From Aegilops tauschii subsp. strangulata (lineage: Eukaryota > Streptophyta > Magnoliopsida > Poales > Poaceae): a stretch of 64,000 nt of DNA. Where the stretch lies: contig NC_053036.3 in NCBI RefSeq assembly GCF_002575655.3, positions 643,024,736-643,088,735 of the forward strand, read 5' to 3'. This document shows, piece after piece, positions 30,703 to 43,468 of this stretch; the stretch's first letter is position 1; every line of letters begins with the position of its first letter. The notes below the pieces were generated by a model, which had not been told where the DNA came from, searched no databases, and saw only the letters and a list, made by a program, of their open reading frames with translations. The position numbers and the translations under genes were made by a program.

Positions 30703-31500
30703 CGCTGCTGCTCTAGCCCCGCAGCCAAGCTGCACAGGCACGCGCGCGCGCGCTGAGGCTGGTTGGCTCTCAAAAAAAAGACATTGGTGTTTTAGCCTTT
30801 GCTTCCGACCGATGCTTTTCTTTTCGCGCGGTTTTATCCGCCGGGGCTGCGGGGCAAGTGTCTGCGACCGCGTGAAGATTGTGGTTCTCTCGCGGCCGCT
30901 CCATCCTGTGGAGGAGGGAAGTCGGCAGCTTGCTGCGTGCCGGCCCGCGGTAGGCAAAATGATTCCCGATGGACGATTTTGTGGTGCAGGTGCGTGTTGA
31001 ACTCGGCCAAACCACGAGGTCCACGACAGGGTATCCAGGATACGTACGTGGAGAGATGGAGCCCGGTGGAGATTCCACGCCTCCGGTGCCTGCTTCTGTG
31101 GCCATTCTCTTCTCCGTCTCATAAATTGATTTTCCCCGTGTTGGAATTGTAAAACCCACATGACATGTTTTCGTCTTTTTTGTGTGGCCAATATGTTGTG
31201 GAAGAGAGAGAGGCCTTGGCCAATATGTTGTGGCGCATCACCAGCCAGCGGTTCTTGACCGGTCTCAGATGAGCGCACTTTGGCCGGTACACGAATGCGC
31301 ATCATGGATTTCTCCACACTTTTTGACAACTATGGCAGACCTACCTGGTGGACAATGGTTCCATGGAGTTGGCGCGTGTTGCTTGCTTGTACACCGAGCT
31401 GACAACACATATTTGTTACTTACTTAGTTTTTCTTTTCTTTGAGAAAGGACTGAAACCCATGTTCTCTACCTCGACCGATGCACACAGCCCTTGATTAAT
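30703..31500. promoter_or_regulatory. Upstream region of the Mpv17-family gene
   Basis: The region is GC-rich near the start codon (CGCGCGCGCGC at about 30741-30752), becoming AT-rich beyond 31100. I see no clear TATA box within 60 bp of the start and no other gene. It is bounded on the right by LINE-derived sequence. Confidence 0.35.
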
Positions 31501-31509
31501 TATTATTGC

Positions 31510-31916
31510 AACATTTTACAACAATCCATAAATGTCCTGGTGTGTTTTGATGATGTTCGGGAATTTTTTTTTTGATAAAAGAGAGTGCCCTCTCCAATTT
31601 CCATTAATAGAAATCATCTAGTCTTACAACTAAGAGTGATGTTCGGGATATGGTCGTCTTGTATGTTTATTTGGCGAATTTGGCAACTCCGTTCAGACTT
31701 GGTGCATGGCAAGGAAGTACGTCCTCCTGAATTTCTTGACAGTTATATAAAATCGACCAACCAAGCGAGGAGGTACACTACTGATGAAATCATAAAAGGG
31801 AAGATGCCTATGGATGTTGCCCACGTTATACCTGAGGCGAAGTGCTCTGTACCGGCCCTGTCGTGGCCACCTCCACCACCGGACCGAGTGGCGTTGTCTG
31901 TGGACGGGTCCTTCTT
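31510..31916 (+). pseudogene. LINE reverse transcriptase C-terminus/RNase H fragment
   Basis: Around the small insertion at 31563-31636 the frame reads SWCVLMMFG, IWSSCMFIWRIWQLRSDLVHGKE, then LDSYIKSTNQARRYTTDEIIKGKMP and SWPPPPPDRVALSVDGSF. This matches the end of grass non-LTR RT-like proteins: a W-rich helix region followed by the first strand of an RNase H fold (xxxVDGSF, with Asp as first acidic residue). It is cut at 31917 by a CACTA terminus, so only a remnant is left. Confidence 0.6.
31563..31636 (-). mobile_element. 74-bp 5'-truncated retroposon with 12-bp target-site duplication
   Basis: The direct repeat TGATGTTCGGGA flanks it at 31551-31562 and 31637-31648. On the minus strand it ends in an A10 tract (31564-31573 on plus as T's). 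It lies inside the older LINE RT/RNase H fragment and interrupts its frame. Confidence 0.75.
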
Positions 31917-32590
31917 CACTACTAGGGAAAAGCCTAGCAGTAGCGCGGGTCTAATGCCTATCAATAGCGCGGGGAGCGGCACTACTGATACAACGCTACA
32001 GCTAACGTTTAGCAGTAGCGTGGCTTGACACACGCTACTGCTATACCTACTTAGCAGTAGCGCTTCCCTTACCAGCGCTACTGACGGCCTCATCTATGCC
32101 GACGGGGGCTGTCTGCATAAATGGACATATCCTGAGGGCCTAGGTCAGGCCGTAGGCGTAGAAAAGCCGTCGGCATATGTCCATGTATGTCGACGGGGGA
32201 CGTCGGCATATTACGGCTGTCGGGACCGCTCGCGGTACGCCTACGGGGGCCGTCGGCATATCAAGGGCTATCGGCATAGGCCGGGCCCGGCTACCCGGTC
32301 AGCGGCGACCGTTTGATGGCGTCCGACCTACGCCGACGGGTGCTAATGGCGGCCGTCGGCATAGATTTGCTGACATCACTGATCTGCGCCGTCTCCACGT
32401 CACCGATCCGAGGCGAAAGGGGGTGCGTGGTGTGGCAGAGGTATGCCGAGGGCATAGCCGTCGGCGTAGGCCTAGCCCATGGCCTCTGCCACGTCATCAA
32501 TCCGCGTGCTTGGCCACCTCATCGATCCAGGGCATCATCGCTCCGTGTGCGCAGCTATGCCGACTGCCGTCGGCATAGAATTTGTCCCAA
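31917..32590. repeat. CACTA left terminus and subterminal repeats
   Basis: After the CACTA end there are several direct and inverted copies of AGCAGTAGCG. From about 32095 there are about ten copies of TATGCCGACGG/CCGTCGGCATA. Subterminal arrays of this type bind transposase in En/Spm-like elements (family knowledge). Confidence 0.7.
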
Positions 32591-32689
32591 TTTTTCCATA
32601 TTTTATTTATTATTTTCTTTTTTTCACAACATAAATGTGCCTTATCTAAACAAAATACATACCCCAATGGTATATCGATTGCCCACTCA

Positions 32690-33274
32690 CGGACGTCGCT
32701 GCCGCCGTGTCACGGAGGGGGGAAACGATCGACACGGAGGGAATCTGGTTAGAGGGGGAATCATGCGCGTCGGGTCGAGCTGGAGCGAATCTAGTGGCTG
32801 GTTGGGTCCAGACCCCGTTCGGGGATGTTGCTATGGGCTGACCTATCGCAACCAGGTGGAAGAGTCCACTGGTCAAACCCCGTCTGGCGAAAGTAAAGGC
32901 TAGATCATCAAGTCAACTGGGCTAGGGTTTAGTCCGGTTTGGTGGCCTTCAGGGTGTAGCTATGCCACCGGAACATCGCACGGGTCCTGATGCATGTGTG
33001 AAAGTGATGTGGCATGCGTAGACGCCCGTCTTGGGGCTCCATGGTTAGGCCCCCCACCCCTCCACGGACGGCAATGCCGCCGTCACTTGGAGGGGGGAAT
33101 CGTGCGGGTACGGTAGAACCGGTGGGAATCTAGTGGTGGGTTGGGTCCAGACCGTGTGCGGGGATGTTCCTATGGGCTGACCTATCACAACCAGGTGGAA
33201 GAGTTCATTGGTCGAAGCATCATTTTCTTTTATTTTTACATGGAGCGTCATTTTCTTCAACTGGGATTCGGGGT
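32690..33274. repeat. CACTA-internal satellite, monomers 1-2 (partial)
   Basis: The first visible monomers include GGTGGCCTTCAGGGTGTAGC at 32941, CACGGACGGCAATGCCGCCGTC and GTTGGGTCCAGACC. They end at GGGATTCGGGGT, where the solo LTR enters. Confidence 0.8.
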
Positions 33275-33834
33275 TGATACGTCTCCAATGTATCTATAAT
33301 TTTGATTGTTCCATGCTATTATATTATCCATCTTGGATGTTTTATATGCTATTTTATATGATTTTTGGGACTAACCTATTAACCTAGGGCCCAGTGCCAG
33401 TTTTTGTTTTTTCTTGTTTTTGAGATATACAGAAAACGAATACCAAACGGAGTCCAATTGATCTGAAAATTTACGGAGATTATTTTTGGACCAGAAGAAG
33501 CCCATGGAGCATCGAAGATGGACCAGAAGAGTCCCGAGGACACCACGAGGGTGGAGGGCGTGCCCCTACCTCATGGCTGCCTCGTGGACCCTCCACAGTT
33601 GTTCCCGACGCCAACACCTCTTATATATACCCAAACTTCCAGAACAAAACGAAGATCGGGAGTTCCGCCGCCGCAATCTGCTGTAGCCACCAAAAACCAA
33701 TCGGGACCCTGTTCTGGCACCCTGCCGGATGGGGAATCCATCACCGGTGGCCATCTTCATCATCCCGGCGCTCTTCATGACGAGGGAGTAGTTCACCCTC
33801 GGGGCTGAGGGTATGTACCAGTAGCTATGTGTTT

Positions 33835-33879
<45 letters not shown>

Positions 33880-34908
33880 TTCTTGATATGGCACGATCTT
33901 GATGTACCGTGAGCTTTGCTATTATAGTCGGATCTTATGATTCTTCTCCTCCTCTACCTTCTTGTAATGGATTGAGTTTTCCCTTTGAAGTTATCTTATC
34001 GGACTGATGAATGTCTTGCATGTGCTTATCTGTGGTGATAATGGGTTATTCACGTGATCCACTTGATGTATGTTTTGGTGATCAACTTGCGGGTTCTGTG
34101 ACCTTGTGAACTTATGCATAGGGGTTGGCACACGTTTTCGTCTTGACTATCTGGTAGAAACTTTGGGGCACTCTTTGAAGTTCTTTGTGTTGGTTTGAAT
34201 AGATGAATCTGAGATTGTGTGATGCATATCGTATAATCAAACCTGCGGATACTTGTGGTGACATTGGAGTATCTAGGTGACATTAGGGTTTTGGTTGATG
34301 TGTGTCTTAAGGTGTTATTTTACTACAAACTCTAGGGTTGTTTGTGACACTTATAGGAATAGCCCAATGGATTGATTGGAAAGAATAACTTTGAGGTGGT
34401 TTCGTACCCTACAATAATCTCTTCGTTTGTTCTCCGCTATTACTGACTTTGGAGTGACTATTTCTTGCACATTGAGGGATTGTTATATGATCTAATTCTG
34501 TTACCATTTTCAAGAGAACTAGCACTAGTGAAAGTATGAACCCTAGGCCTTGTTATGAAGCATTGCAATACCGTTTTCGCTCACTTTTATCGCTTGCTAC
34601 TTGTTGTTTTTATATTTTCAGATTACAAAAACCTATATCTACCATCCATATTGCACTTGTATCACCATCTCTTCGCCGAACTAGTGCACCTACACAATTT
34701 GCCATTGTATTGGGTGTGTTGGGGACACAAGAGACTCTTTCTTATTTGGTTGCACAGTTGTTTCAGAGAGACCATCTTCATCCTACGCCTCCCACGGATT
34801 GATAAACCTTAGGTCATCCACTTGAGGGAAATTTGCTACTGTCCTAGAAAACTCTGCACTTGGAGGCCCAACAACGTCTACAAGGAATAAGTTGTGTAGT
34901 AGACATCA
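33275..34908 (+). mobile_element. Solo LTR, 1634 bp, Gypsy-like
   Basis: It begins TGATACGTCTCCAATG and ends GTAGTAGACATCA, i.e. TG..CA. The flanks GGGGT (33270-33274) and AGGGT (34909-34913) are a 5-bp TSD with one mismatch. No internal domain is present, so it formed by LTR-LTR recombination. It contains a TC microsatellite at about 33837-33876. It is a relative of, but different from, the LTRs at 35254 and 41900. Confidence 0.85.
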
Positions 34909-35253
34909 AGGGTGGCCTTCGGGGTGTAGCTATGGCACCGAAACATCGGATGGGTCCTTATGCATGTGTGAAAGTGTCGTGGCATGCGTAGATGCCCTTC
35001 TTGGGCACCTGGGTGTGGACCACCTCCACGGACGGTTGTGTCGTCGTCACTTGGAGGGGGGAATCATGTGCGTTGGGTCGAGCCGGAGCGAATCTAGTGG
35101 CTGGTTAGGTCCAGACCCTATTCGGGGATGTTGCTATGTGCCGACCTATCGCTACACGGTGGAAGAGTCCACTGGTAAAAGCCCGTCCGGCGATATTCAA
35201 AGGGCTAGGTCTCCTGGTTAACTGGGATTCGGGGTGGCCTTCGGGGTGTAGCT
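34909..35253. repeat. CACTA-internal satellite, one monomer between two LTR insertions
   Basis: One unit of about 325 bp runs from GGTGGCCTTCGGGGTGTAGC to the next GTGGCCTTCGGGGTGTAGCT, where the Gypsy-like element inserts. Motifs match those at 58140-59117. Confidence 0.85.
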
Positions 35254-36849
35254 TCATGCGTCTCCAACGTATCTATAATTTTTCATTGTTCCATGCTGTT
35301 ATATTATCATTCTTGGATGTTTTACAATCATTTTATAGTCATTTCATATCATTTTTTGGTACTAACCTATTGACATAGTGCCAAGTGCCAGTTGCTGTTT
35401 TCTGCATATTTTTTACATCGCAGGAAATCAATATCAGACGGAGTTCAAATGCCACGCAACTTTATGATGATTTTTTATGGACCAAAAGGAAGAAGTTGGG
35501 CCCTGGTTGCACCTGGGGGGAGTCCCGAGGATGGGACAACCCACTAGGGCGCGCCAGGAGGCCCAGGTGCGCCTTGGTGTGTTGTGCCCACCTCGGGTGC
35601 CCCCGTACCGCCTCTTTGCTCTATAAATACCCCAATATTCTAGAAACCCTAGGGGAGTCGACAAAATATTCATCCAGTCACCGCAGAGTCCAGAACCACC
35701 AGATCCAATCTAGACACCATCATGGAGGGGTTCACCACTTCCATTGGTGCCTCTCCGATGATGCGTGAGTAGTTCTTTGTAGACCTACGGTTCCGTATTT
35801 AGTAGCTAGATTCCTCTCTCTCTCTTGATTATCAATATAATGGTATCTTGGAGATCCATATGATGTAAAGTCTTTTGGCGGTGTGTTTGTTGGGATCCGA
35901 TGAACTTTGAGTTTATGATCAGATCTATGTTTTTATCCATGAAAGTTATTTGAGTCTTCTTTGATCTCTTATATGCATGATTGCTTATAGCCTCGTATAT
36001 CTTCTCCGATATTTGGGTTTTGTTTGGCCAACTTGATCTATTTATCTTGCAATGGGAAGAGGTGCTTTGTAGTGGGTTCGATCTTACGGTGCTTGATCCC
36101 AGTGACAGAAAGGGAACCGACACGTATATATCATTTATTAAGGATAACAAGATGAGATCTATATCTGCCGCAATAGATAAACGGATCTCGTCTACATCAT
36201 GTCATCGTTCTTATTGCATTACTCTGTTTTCTCATGAACTTAATACACTAGATGCATGCTGGATAGCGGTCGATGTGTGGAGTAATAGTAGTAGATGCAG
36301 GCAGGAGTCGGTCTACTAATCTTGGACATGATGCCTATATAATGATCATTGTCTGGATATCGTCATGATTATTTGAAGTTCTATCAATTGCCCAACAGTA
36401 ATTGTTTTCCCACCGTTTGCTATTTTTCTCGAGAGAAGCCACTAGTGAAACCTACGGCCCCCGGGTATCTTTTCATCATATTTGCCTTGCGATCTACTTT
36501 TTCCTTGCGTTTATTTTCAGATCTATTAAACCAAAAATACAAAAATACCTTGCTGCAATTTATTCTAATTTATTTTATTTGGCGTTCGATCTGTCAATGT
36601 ACTACAAATTTACATCACGTCCTTTGCCTATCTTGAGGCGCTGTACCACGAAAGGGATTGACAATCCCTTTAACACGTCGGGTTGCGAGGTGTTGTTCTT
36701 TGTGTGCAGGGATTGTTTACATTGTGTTGCTTGGTTCTCCTACTGGTTCGATAACCTTGGTTTCATATCTGAGGGAAATACCTACCGCTGTTGTGCTGCA
36801 TCATCCCTTCCTCTTTGGGGAAATACCGACATAGCTTCAAGCGACATCA
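35254..36849 (+). repeat. 5' LTR of the outer Gypsy-like element
   Basis: 1596 bp, ending AGCGACATCA just before the PBS. A CTATAAATACCCC box near 35621-35633 is a good TATA candidate for the element's promoter. A TCTC microsatellite lies near 35815. Confidence 0.88.
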
Positions 36850-37067
36850 AAAGGAATTTCTGGCGCCGTTGCCGGGGAGGATCTTCAACATCAACCAGGT
36901 TCCTAATCACAAATCTCATCTCCCTGCAATTTACATAATTTGCCATTTTGCTCTCGTTTTCCTCTCCCCCACTTCACAAAAATTTGTCGTTTTCTTCGCC
37001 CCTCTTTTTCCGTTCGCCGTTTTCTTGCCGTATCTGTTTTTGAGTGCAATCTTGTTGTGTGGTCATC

Positions 37068-37649
37068 ATGAGTCAAGAGAACACCAAACTATGTGACTTC
37101 TCAAATACCAACAACAATGATTTTATTGGCACTCCGCTTGCTCCTCTCGCCACTAGTGCGGAGACTTGTGATATTAATACTTCTTTGCTGAATCTTGTTA
37201 CGAAAGACCAATTTTCTGGTACTCCTAATGAGGATACCGCGTCCCATCTTAATACCTTCATGGAATTATGCGACATGCAAAAGAAAAAAGATGTGGACAA
37301 TGATGTGGTCAAGATGAAATTATTTCCGTTTTCTTTGCGTGATTCTGCAAAAATTTGGTTCTCTTCTTTGCCTCGCAATAGTATCGATTCTTGGAATAAG
37401 TGCAAAGATGCTTTTATCACTAAGTATTTTCCTCCCGCAAAAATCATTTCCCTTAGATCTCAGATCATGAATTTCAAGCAACTTGAACATGAGCATGTTG
37501 CACAATCTTGGGAAAGGATGAAAATGATGCTAGGGAATTGCCCAACTCATGGGTTAAATCTTTGGATGATCATACAAAATTTTTATGCGGGGTTGAATTT
37601 TGTTTCTCGTAATCTTTTAGATTCCGCCGTGGGTGGTAATTTTATGTAA
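37068..37649 (+). pseudogene. Retrotransposon gag domain
   Basis: Starting MSQENTKLCDFSNTNNNDF, it holds the gag core (HLNTFMELCDMQK, FPFSLRDSAKIWFSSLP, WNKCKDAFITKYFP). A TAA at 37647-37649 interrupts it; the same frame continues ITLGEATKLLDNIM and VEEISALSEKVDALM, where I remember a Glu at the stop position in related elements. So it is a nonsense-damaged gag that in the ancestor continued past 37850. Confidence 0.8.
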
Positions 37650-38533
37650 ATTACCTTGGGTGAAGCCACCAAATTGCTTGATAATATTATGTCAAATTAT
37701 TCACAATGGCATACCGAAAGGGCTCCTACTAGTAAAAAAGTTAATTCGGTTGAAGAAATTTCTGCTTTGAGTGAAAAAGTTGATGCTCTTATGAATTGGT
37801 TGCTAGTAAAAGTGCTCCTATTGATTTTAACGATATGCCTTTGTCTACTTTGATTGAGCAAAATAGTGATGCCATAGATGTGAATTTTATTTCTCGCAAT
37901 AATTTCAACAACAATGCTTATAGAGCTAATTTTAATCCTAGGCCTTTTCCTAGTAATTCCTCTAATAATTATGGTAATTCCTACGGAAATAAATTTTACA
38001 ATAATAAGAGGAATACCTCTGATTTTGAGAATAATATTAAATAATTTATCAACACACAAAAGGTTTTCAACACTTCCATAGAGGAAAAGTTGAATCAGAT
38101 TGATGATTTCTCTAGAAGTGTTGATAGAATTGCTCATGATGTGGATAATCTCAAGATGAAAATTTTTGTGCCTAAAGTATATGAATCAATTAAAGCTCTT
38201 TATGTTTCTATGGATGAAAGTAAGAAAAGAACCGCTATGCTTAGAGCTAAAAGAGAATTTTTAGAAAAAGCGTTTTCTAGTGATTTCTTTCGCAAAAGTG
38301 ATGAAGATCTTAAAATGATTGGTGTTCTTCTATTGATTCCTTGTTTAGTAAATTAAGATTGATGAAAAAGGGACTTGAGAAGAGTCAACTTTAGGTAGAA
38401 GGCCTCCCAATATTTCGGAGGGAGAAAATCTTGTTGAAAAAAATAATAAAAGTGGGTTTGAAGTGGTCAAGACTTTAACTAGTGATGTGCCCACTATTTT
38501 GGATACAAAGACTTTAATTATGATATTTGCTCT

Positions 38534-39007
38534 TTGGTTGATTGTATTTCTTTGTTGCAATCCATGATAAATTCACCCCATGCATATGAACAAAATAAAG
38601 CTTTTACTAAACATGTTGTTGATGCCATGATGAAAGCTTTTGAAGAAAAATTGGAATTAGAAGTTTCAGTTCCTAGAAAATTGCATGATGAATGGGAACC
38701 TACTATAAAAGCCAAGATAAAAAATTATGAGTGTTTTGCTTTATGTGACTTGGGTGCTAGTGTTTCTACAATTCTGAAATCTTTATGTGATGTGCTTGGT
38801 CTTACCGATATTGAAGAATGCTCTTTAAATATGCACTTAGCGGATTCTACTATTAAAAAACCTATGGGAAGGATTAATGATGTTCTTATTCTTGCAAATA
38901 GGAATTATGTGCCGATAGATTTTATTGTTCTTGATATTGATTGCAATCCGTCTTGTCCAATTATTCTTGGTAGACCGTTTTTTGCGTACTATTGGTGCCG
39001 TGATTGA
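38534..39007 (+). pseudogene. Aspartic-protease-like domain of the outer element
   Basis: VPRKLHDEWEPTIKAKIKN leads into CDLGASVSTI, the retropepsin active-site segment with D-L-G-A-S in place of D-[ST]-G. VLDIDCNPSCPIILGRPFF, the ILGRPF flap-end motif of Gypsy proteases, follows. A frameshift near 38990 moves the end to a second frame (to about 39146, GSRTKGDKT). Upstream coding back to the gag is broken by several frame changes. No RT follows. Confidence 0.7.
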
Positions 39008-39146
39008 TATGAAAGAAGGCAATATTAAATTTCAATTTCCACTAAGGAATGGAATGGTATACTTCCCTAGAACAATAATTAGGCCACCATATGAATCAAT
39101 CATGAGGGCATCTTATGGATCTAGAACCAAAGGTGACAAAACTTAA

Positions 39147-41597
39147 ATCCTACGCGTTATGCCTAGCTTGGGGCGTAAAACGATAGCGCTTGTTGGGAGG
39201 CAACCCAATGAATAAAATTTATTTTTGCTTTTTGCTTTCTGTTCTTGAGTGTTAGCAAAATTATGCTACTGTTATGATTGCGTTTTTTTTGTGTTTTTAT
39301 TAGTGTTTGTGCCAAGCAATGCCTTTGGGAAGACTTGGGTGAAAGTTTATTTGATCTTGCTGAAAAACATAAACTTTTGCGCTCACGAGATGCGTTGTCA
39401 TTTTTTACAGAAGAGTGATTTTAAGTTGATTATTTTTTCAGAGGATTAATAGACAAATTCCTCACGTCCGCCAATTTATTTCATAATTTTTGGTGTTACA
39501 GAAGTATTCGAAATGTTCAGATTGCTACAGACTGTTCAGTTTTTGACAAATTCTGTTTTCTTTGCGTTTTAGTGCTTGTTTTGATGATTCTATGATTTTC
39601 TGTAATGAGTTTTTGCCATAGAAAAGTTGGAATACAGTAGATATAATGCAAAGACAAAATAAGAATAGGTTTGCTACAGTACTTATAGTAGTGGTTTGGT
39701 TTCTTATAGTAACGGATCTCACGAAGGTTTTGTTTGAGTTTTGTGTGATTAAAATTTTCAAGTTTTGGGTTATCTTGCGATGGATGTAGGAATAAGGATA
39801 AGCAAAAGGCTAAGCTTGGGGATGCCTGAGGCACCCCAAGATAATATTCAAAGAATTAGCAAGCAACTAAGCTTGGGGATGCCGCCGAGTGGCATCCCCG
39901 CTTTCTTCCAACGACCATCGGTATTTTACTTGAAACTATATTTTTATTCGTCACATGATATGAGTTTTGCTTGGAGCGTCTTCTATGATATGAGTCTTTG
40001 CTTGTTTTGCTTTGTGTTTTAAGTGTTGAATCCTTGCTGGACACACCCTTTTTAGAAAGCCAAAAATTATGCTATGCTTGCTCCTATGCTTCACTTAAAT
40101 TTTTAGAGCCATGGACTTGCTCTACTACTTCACTTATATCTTTTTGAGCACGGTGTGCTTTGTTAGTTTTGAAAAAATGCTCTCATGCTTCACTTAGATT
40201 TATTTGGGAGTTGGTAAATTTTGAAGAAATTCTTTCTTGCTTCACTTAGATTAATTTGAGAGAAAGAAAAAAATTATCCTCATGATCTTCACTTATATTT
40301 GTTTGAGCCTACCAAAAGCAACATATGAAAATAGTTCCAAAGTGATAGATATCCAAGGAGGATATAATAAAAACATTCATGAAGATCGTTGGTCAAAATA
40401 AACTTGATTCTTACTAATGGTTTTGAGATATGACGATATGATATCTGAGTCATGTTGATGAGTAATTGTGCTTTAGTAAGAATATTGATGTTAAAGTTTG
40501 TGATTCCCTATGCAAGCACGAAAGTCAATAGTTATGCAATGAAATTTATAGCCTACTTATGGTGCATTATTCGGTGTTACTTACACATAATGCTTGGGTA
40601 CGAGATTTTTCGCTTTTTGGTTGGTCGCTTCTCAATCTTTTTGCTAGCCTTCATTTTGCACTAAGTATGATCAGTACTTGTGCATCCAAAACACTTTAAA
40701 CCAGTTTTGCCATATGAGTCCACTATACCTACCTATATGCGGTATTTCTATGCCATTCTAAGCAAATTTGCATGTGCCATCTCTAACATTTGTAATAAAT
40801 TTCTCTTTTGTGTGCTCTACTACTCGCGAGGAGGTAAAGGGTAGCCAATATTTTCCATGCTAGATGTGTTATTCTCACGATGAGTGTTTATTCACTTGTC
40901 ATTGCACGAGAGTATGGAAAAGGTATTAGGGATGCCCAGTCCCAAAATAAAAAATGAATTTACCTTATGTTGTCAAATAATAAATTCCTTGGAAAGTGTT
41001 GGTATCGAAGGCACCCGTGGATATGGCTAGCCATGGAAAGTGAAAGTTATGGTGGAAAAAGGAATAAAATTTATTTTCTGTTTGGGAACCGCCTATGATG
41101 TATCTAGCATGGAAAGTGTTGGGATGCTCCAAGTCGTTTTCGTTGGTAGGAAAAGTATGCCTCTCAAAAATAATTTTATCTCTCAATTCAAGCCTTGAGC
41201 TCTGGCACCTCTACAAATCACTACTTCCCTTCGCGAAGGGCCTTTCTTTTACTTATGCAATTTTTATTTTGAATTTGAGTCTCCATCTTCTCTTATAAAG
41301 CACCAACTAAGGGGCACCATGATCGTATTTGAGCATTGGGTGTAGCTAATATTCGAGTGTGTTTCATGAATGGATCAATGATTGAGCATGATGGGCTAGG
41401 GATAACTTGCTTTAGGCATGGTTACTTGTTGGTATGCTTGAGTATTAAAGTCTTCATGTCAAAACTAGACTATCGCTTTGAATCATATAAAAGTCCATAT
41501 GTCCATGCTATAAAGAAAAGAATGTGATGAAAATGTTAGGCAGCATTCCACATCAAAATTTCTGTTTTTATCATTTACCTACTCGAGGACGAGCAGG
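39147..41597 (+). other. Non-coding internal part of the outer element
   Basis: After the protease region there is AT-rich sequence with repeated AAGCTTGGGGATGCC motifs (39811, 39870, 41602) and repeated CTTCACTTAGATTTATTTGAG-like units (about 40090-40300). No polymerase domains are present. This long non-coding tail is a hallmark of large non-autonomous LTR elements in Triticeae. Confidence 0.7.
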
Positions 41598-41615
41598 AAT
41601 TAAGCTTGGGGATGC

Positions 41616-41899
41616 TGATACGTCTCCAACGTATCTATAATTTTTTATTGTTCCATGCTGTTATATAATCATTATTGGATGTTTTACAATCATTTTATAG
41701 TAATTTTATATCATTTTTTGGTACTAACCTATTGACATAGTGCCAAGTGCCAGTTGCTGTTTTCTGCATGTTTTTTGCATCGCAGGAAATCAATATCAGA
41801 CGGAGGCCAAATGCCATGCAACTTTACAATGATTTTTTATGGACCGAAAGGAAGAAGTTGGGCCCTGGTTGCACCTGGGGGGAGTCCCGAGGAGGGGAC
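41616..41899 (+). repeat. 3' LTR of the outer element, first part
   Basis: It starts TGATACGTCTCCAACG after the purine-rich tract and runs to GGGAC, where the nested element enters. The rest is at 48925-50244. Confidence 0.9.
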
Positions 41900-43468
41900 T
41901 GCTACGTCTTGAGCTTGCATTGGTTTTCCTTGAAGAGGAAAGGGTGATGCAGCAAAGTAGCGTAAGTATTTCCCTCAGTTTTTGAGAACCAAGGTATCAA
42001 TCCAGTAGGAGGCTCCTCAAAAGTCCCACGCACCTACACAAACAAACAAGAACTCGCAGCCAAAGCAATAAAGGGGTTATCAATCCCTTCACGGCTACTT
42101 GCGAAAGTGAGATCTGATAGAGATAATATGATAAGATAATATTTCTGGTATTTTTGTGATATAGATTGGAAAAGTAAAAGATGCAAATAAAAGTAGATTG
42201 AAAGGTTATATGATAAAACATAGACCCGGGGGCCATAGGTTTCACTAGTGGCTTCTCTCAACATAGCATAAGTGTTATGGTGGGTGAACAAATTACTGTC
42301 GAGCAATTGATAGAAAAGCGAATAATTATGAGATTATCTAGGCATGATCATGTATATAGGCATCACGTCCGTGACAAGTAGACCGAAACGATTCTGCATC
42401 TACTACTATTACTCCACACATCGACCGCTATCCAGCATGCAACTAGAGTATTAAGTTCATAAAGAACAGAGTAACGCATTAAGAAAGATGACATGATGTA
42501 GAAGGATAAACTCATGAAATATGATATAAACCCCATCTTTTTATCCTCGATGGCAACAATACAATACATGCCTTACTGCCCCTGCTGTCACTGGGAAAGG
42601 ACACCGCAAGATTGAACCCAAAGCTAAGCACTTCTCCCATTGCAAGAAAGATCAATCTAGTAGGCCAAACCAAACTGATAATTCGAAGAGACTTGCAAGG
42701 ATAACTTATTCACACATAAAAGAATTCAGGGGAGATTCAAATATTTCTCATAGATAAACTTGATCATAAACCCACAATTCATCGAATCTCGACAAACACA
42801 CCGCAAAGAGAGTTACATCGAATAGATCTCCAAGAAGATCAAGGAGAACTTTTTATTGAGATTCAAAGAGAGAGAAGAAGCCATCTAGCTAATAACTATG
42901 GACCCGAAGGTCTGTGGTAAACTACTCACAACTCATCGGAAGGGCTATGGTGTTGATGTAGAAGCCCTCCGTGATCGATTCCCCCTCCGGCGGAGCGCCG
43001 GCGAAGGCTCCAAGATGGGATCTCACGTATACAGAAGGTTACGGTGGTGGAAATAGTTTTTCGTGGTCGCTTCTGATGTTTTCAGGGTACATGGGTATAT
43101 ATAGGAGGAAGAAGTAGGTCGGTGGACGCTCGAGGGGCCCACGAGACAGGGGGCGCGCCCAGTAGGGGGGCGCCCTCCACCCTTGTGGCCGCCTCGTTTG
43201 TTTCTTGACTTCCACTCCAAGTCCTCTGGATCACATTTGTTCCAAAAAGATCGCTCCCGAAGGTTTCATTCCGTTTGGACTCCGTTTGATATTCCTTTTC
43301 TTCGAAACACTGAAATAGGCAAAAAAACAGCAATTTGGGCTGGGCCTTCGGTTAGTAGGTTAGTCCCAAAAATGATATAAAAGTGTAAAGTAAAGCCCAT
43401 AAACATCCAAAAAGGTAATATAATAGCATGGAACAATAAAAAATTATAGATACATTGGAGACGTATCA
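41900..43468 (-). repeat. 3' LTR of the nested element
   Basis: 1569 bp. It differs from its partner at 47365-48919 by scattered substitutions and a small indel near 43150. The difference could be used to date the insertion. Confidence 0.9.

Noticed and set aside
32177..32903. Open frames in the CACTA subterminal and satellite region
   Set aside because: They follow the tandem GCCGTCGGCATA motif and satellite monomers; translations are repeat artefacts.
33837..33876. Perfect TC run as a GAGA-type promoter element
   Set aside because: It sits in the middle of a solo LTR with no nearby gene; microsatellite is the simpler reading.
36402..36938. Open frame of 178 residues in the 5' LTR of the outer element (and its copy at 49797-50309)
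   Set aside because: It lies in LTR sequence, repeats in both LTRs and has no known domain; it is a chance frame.
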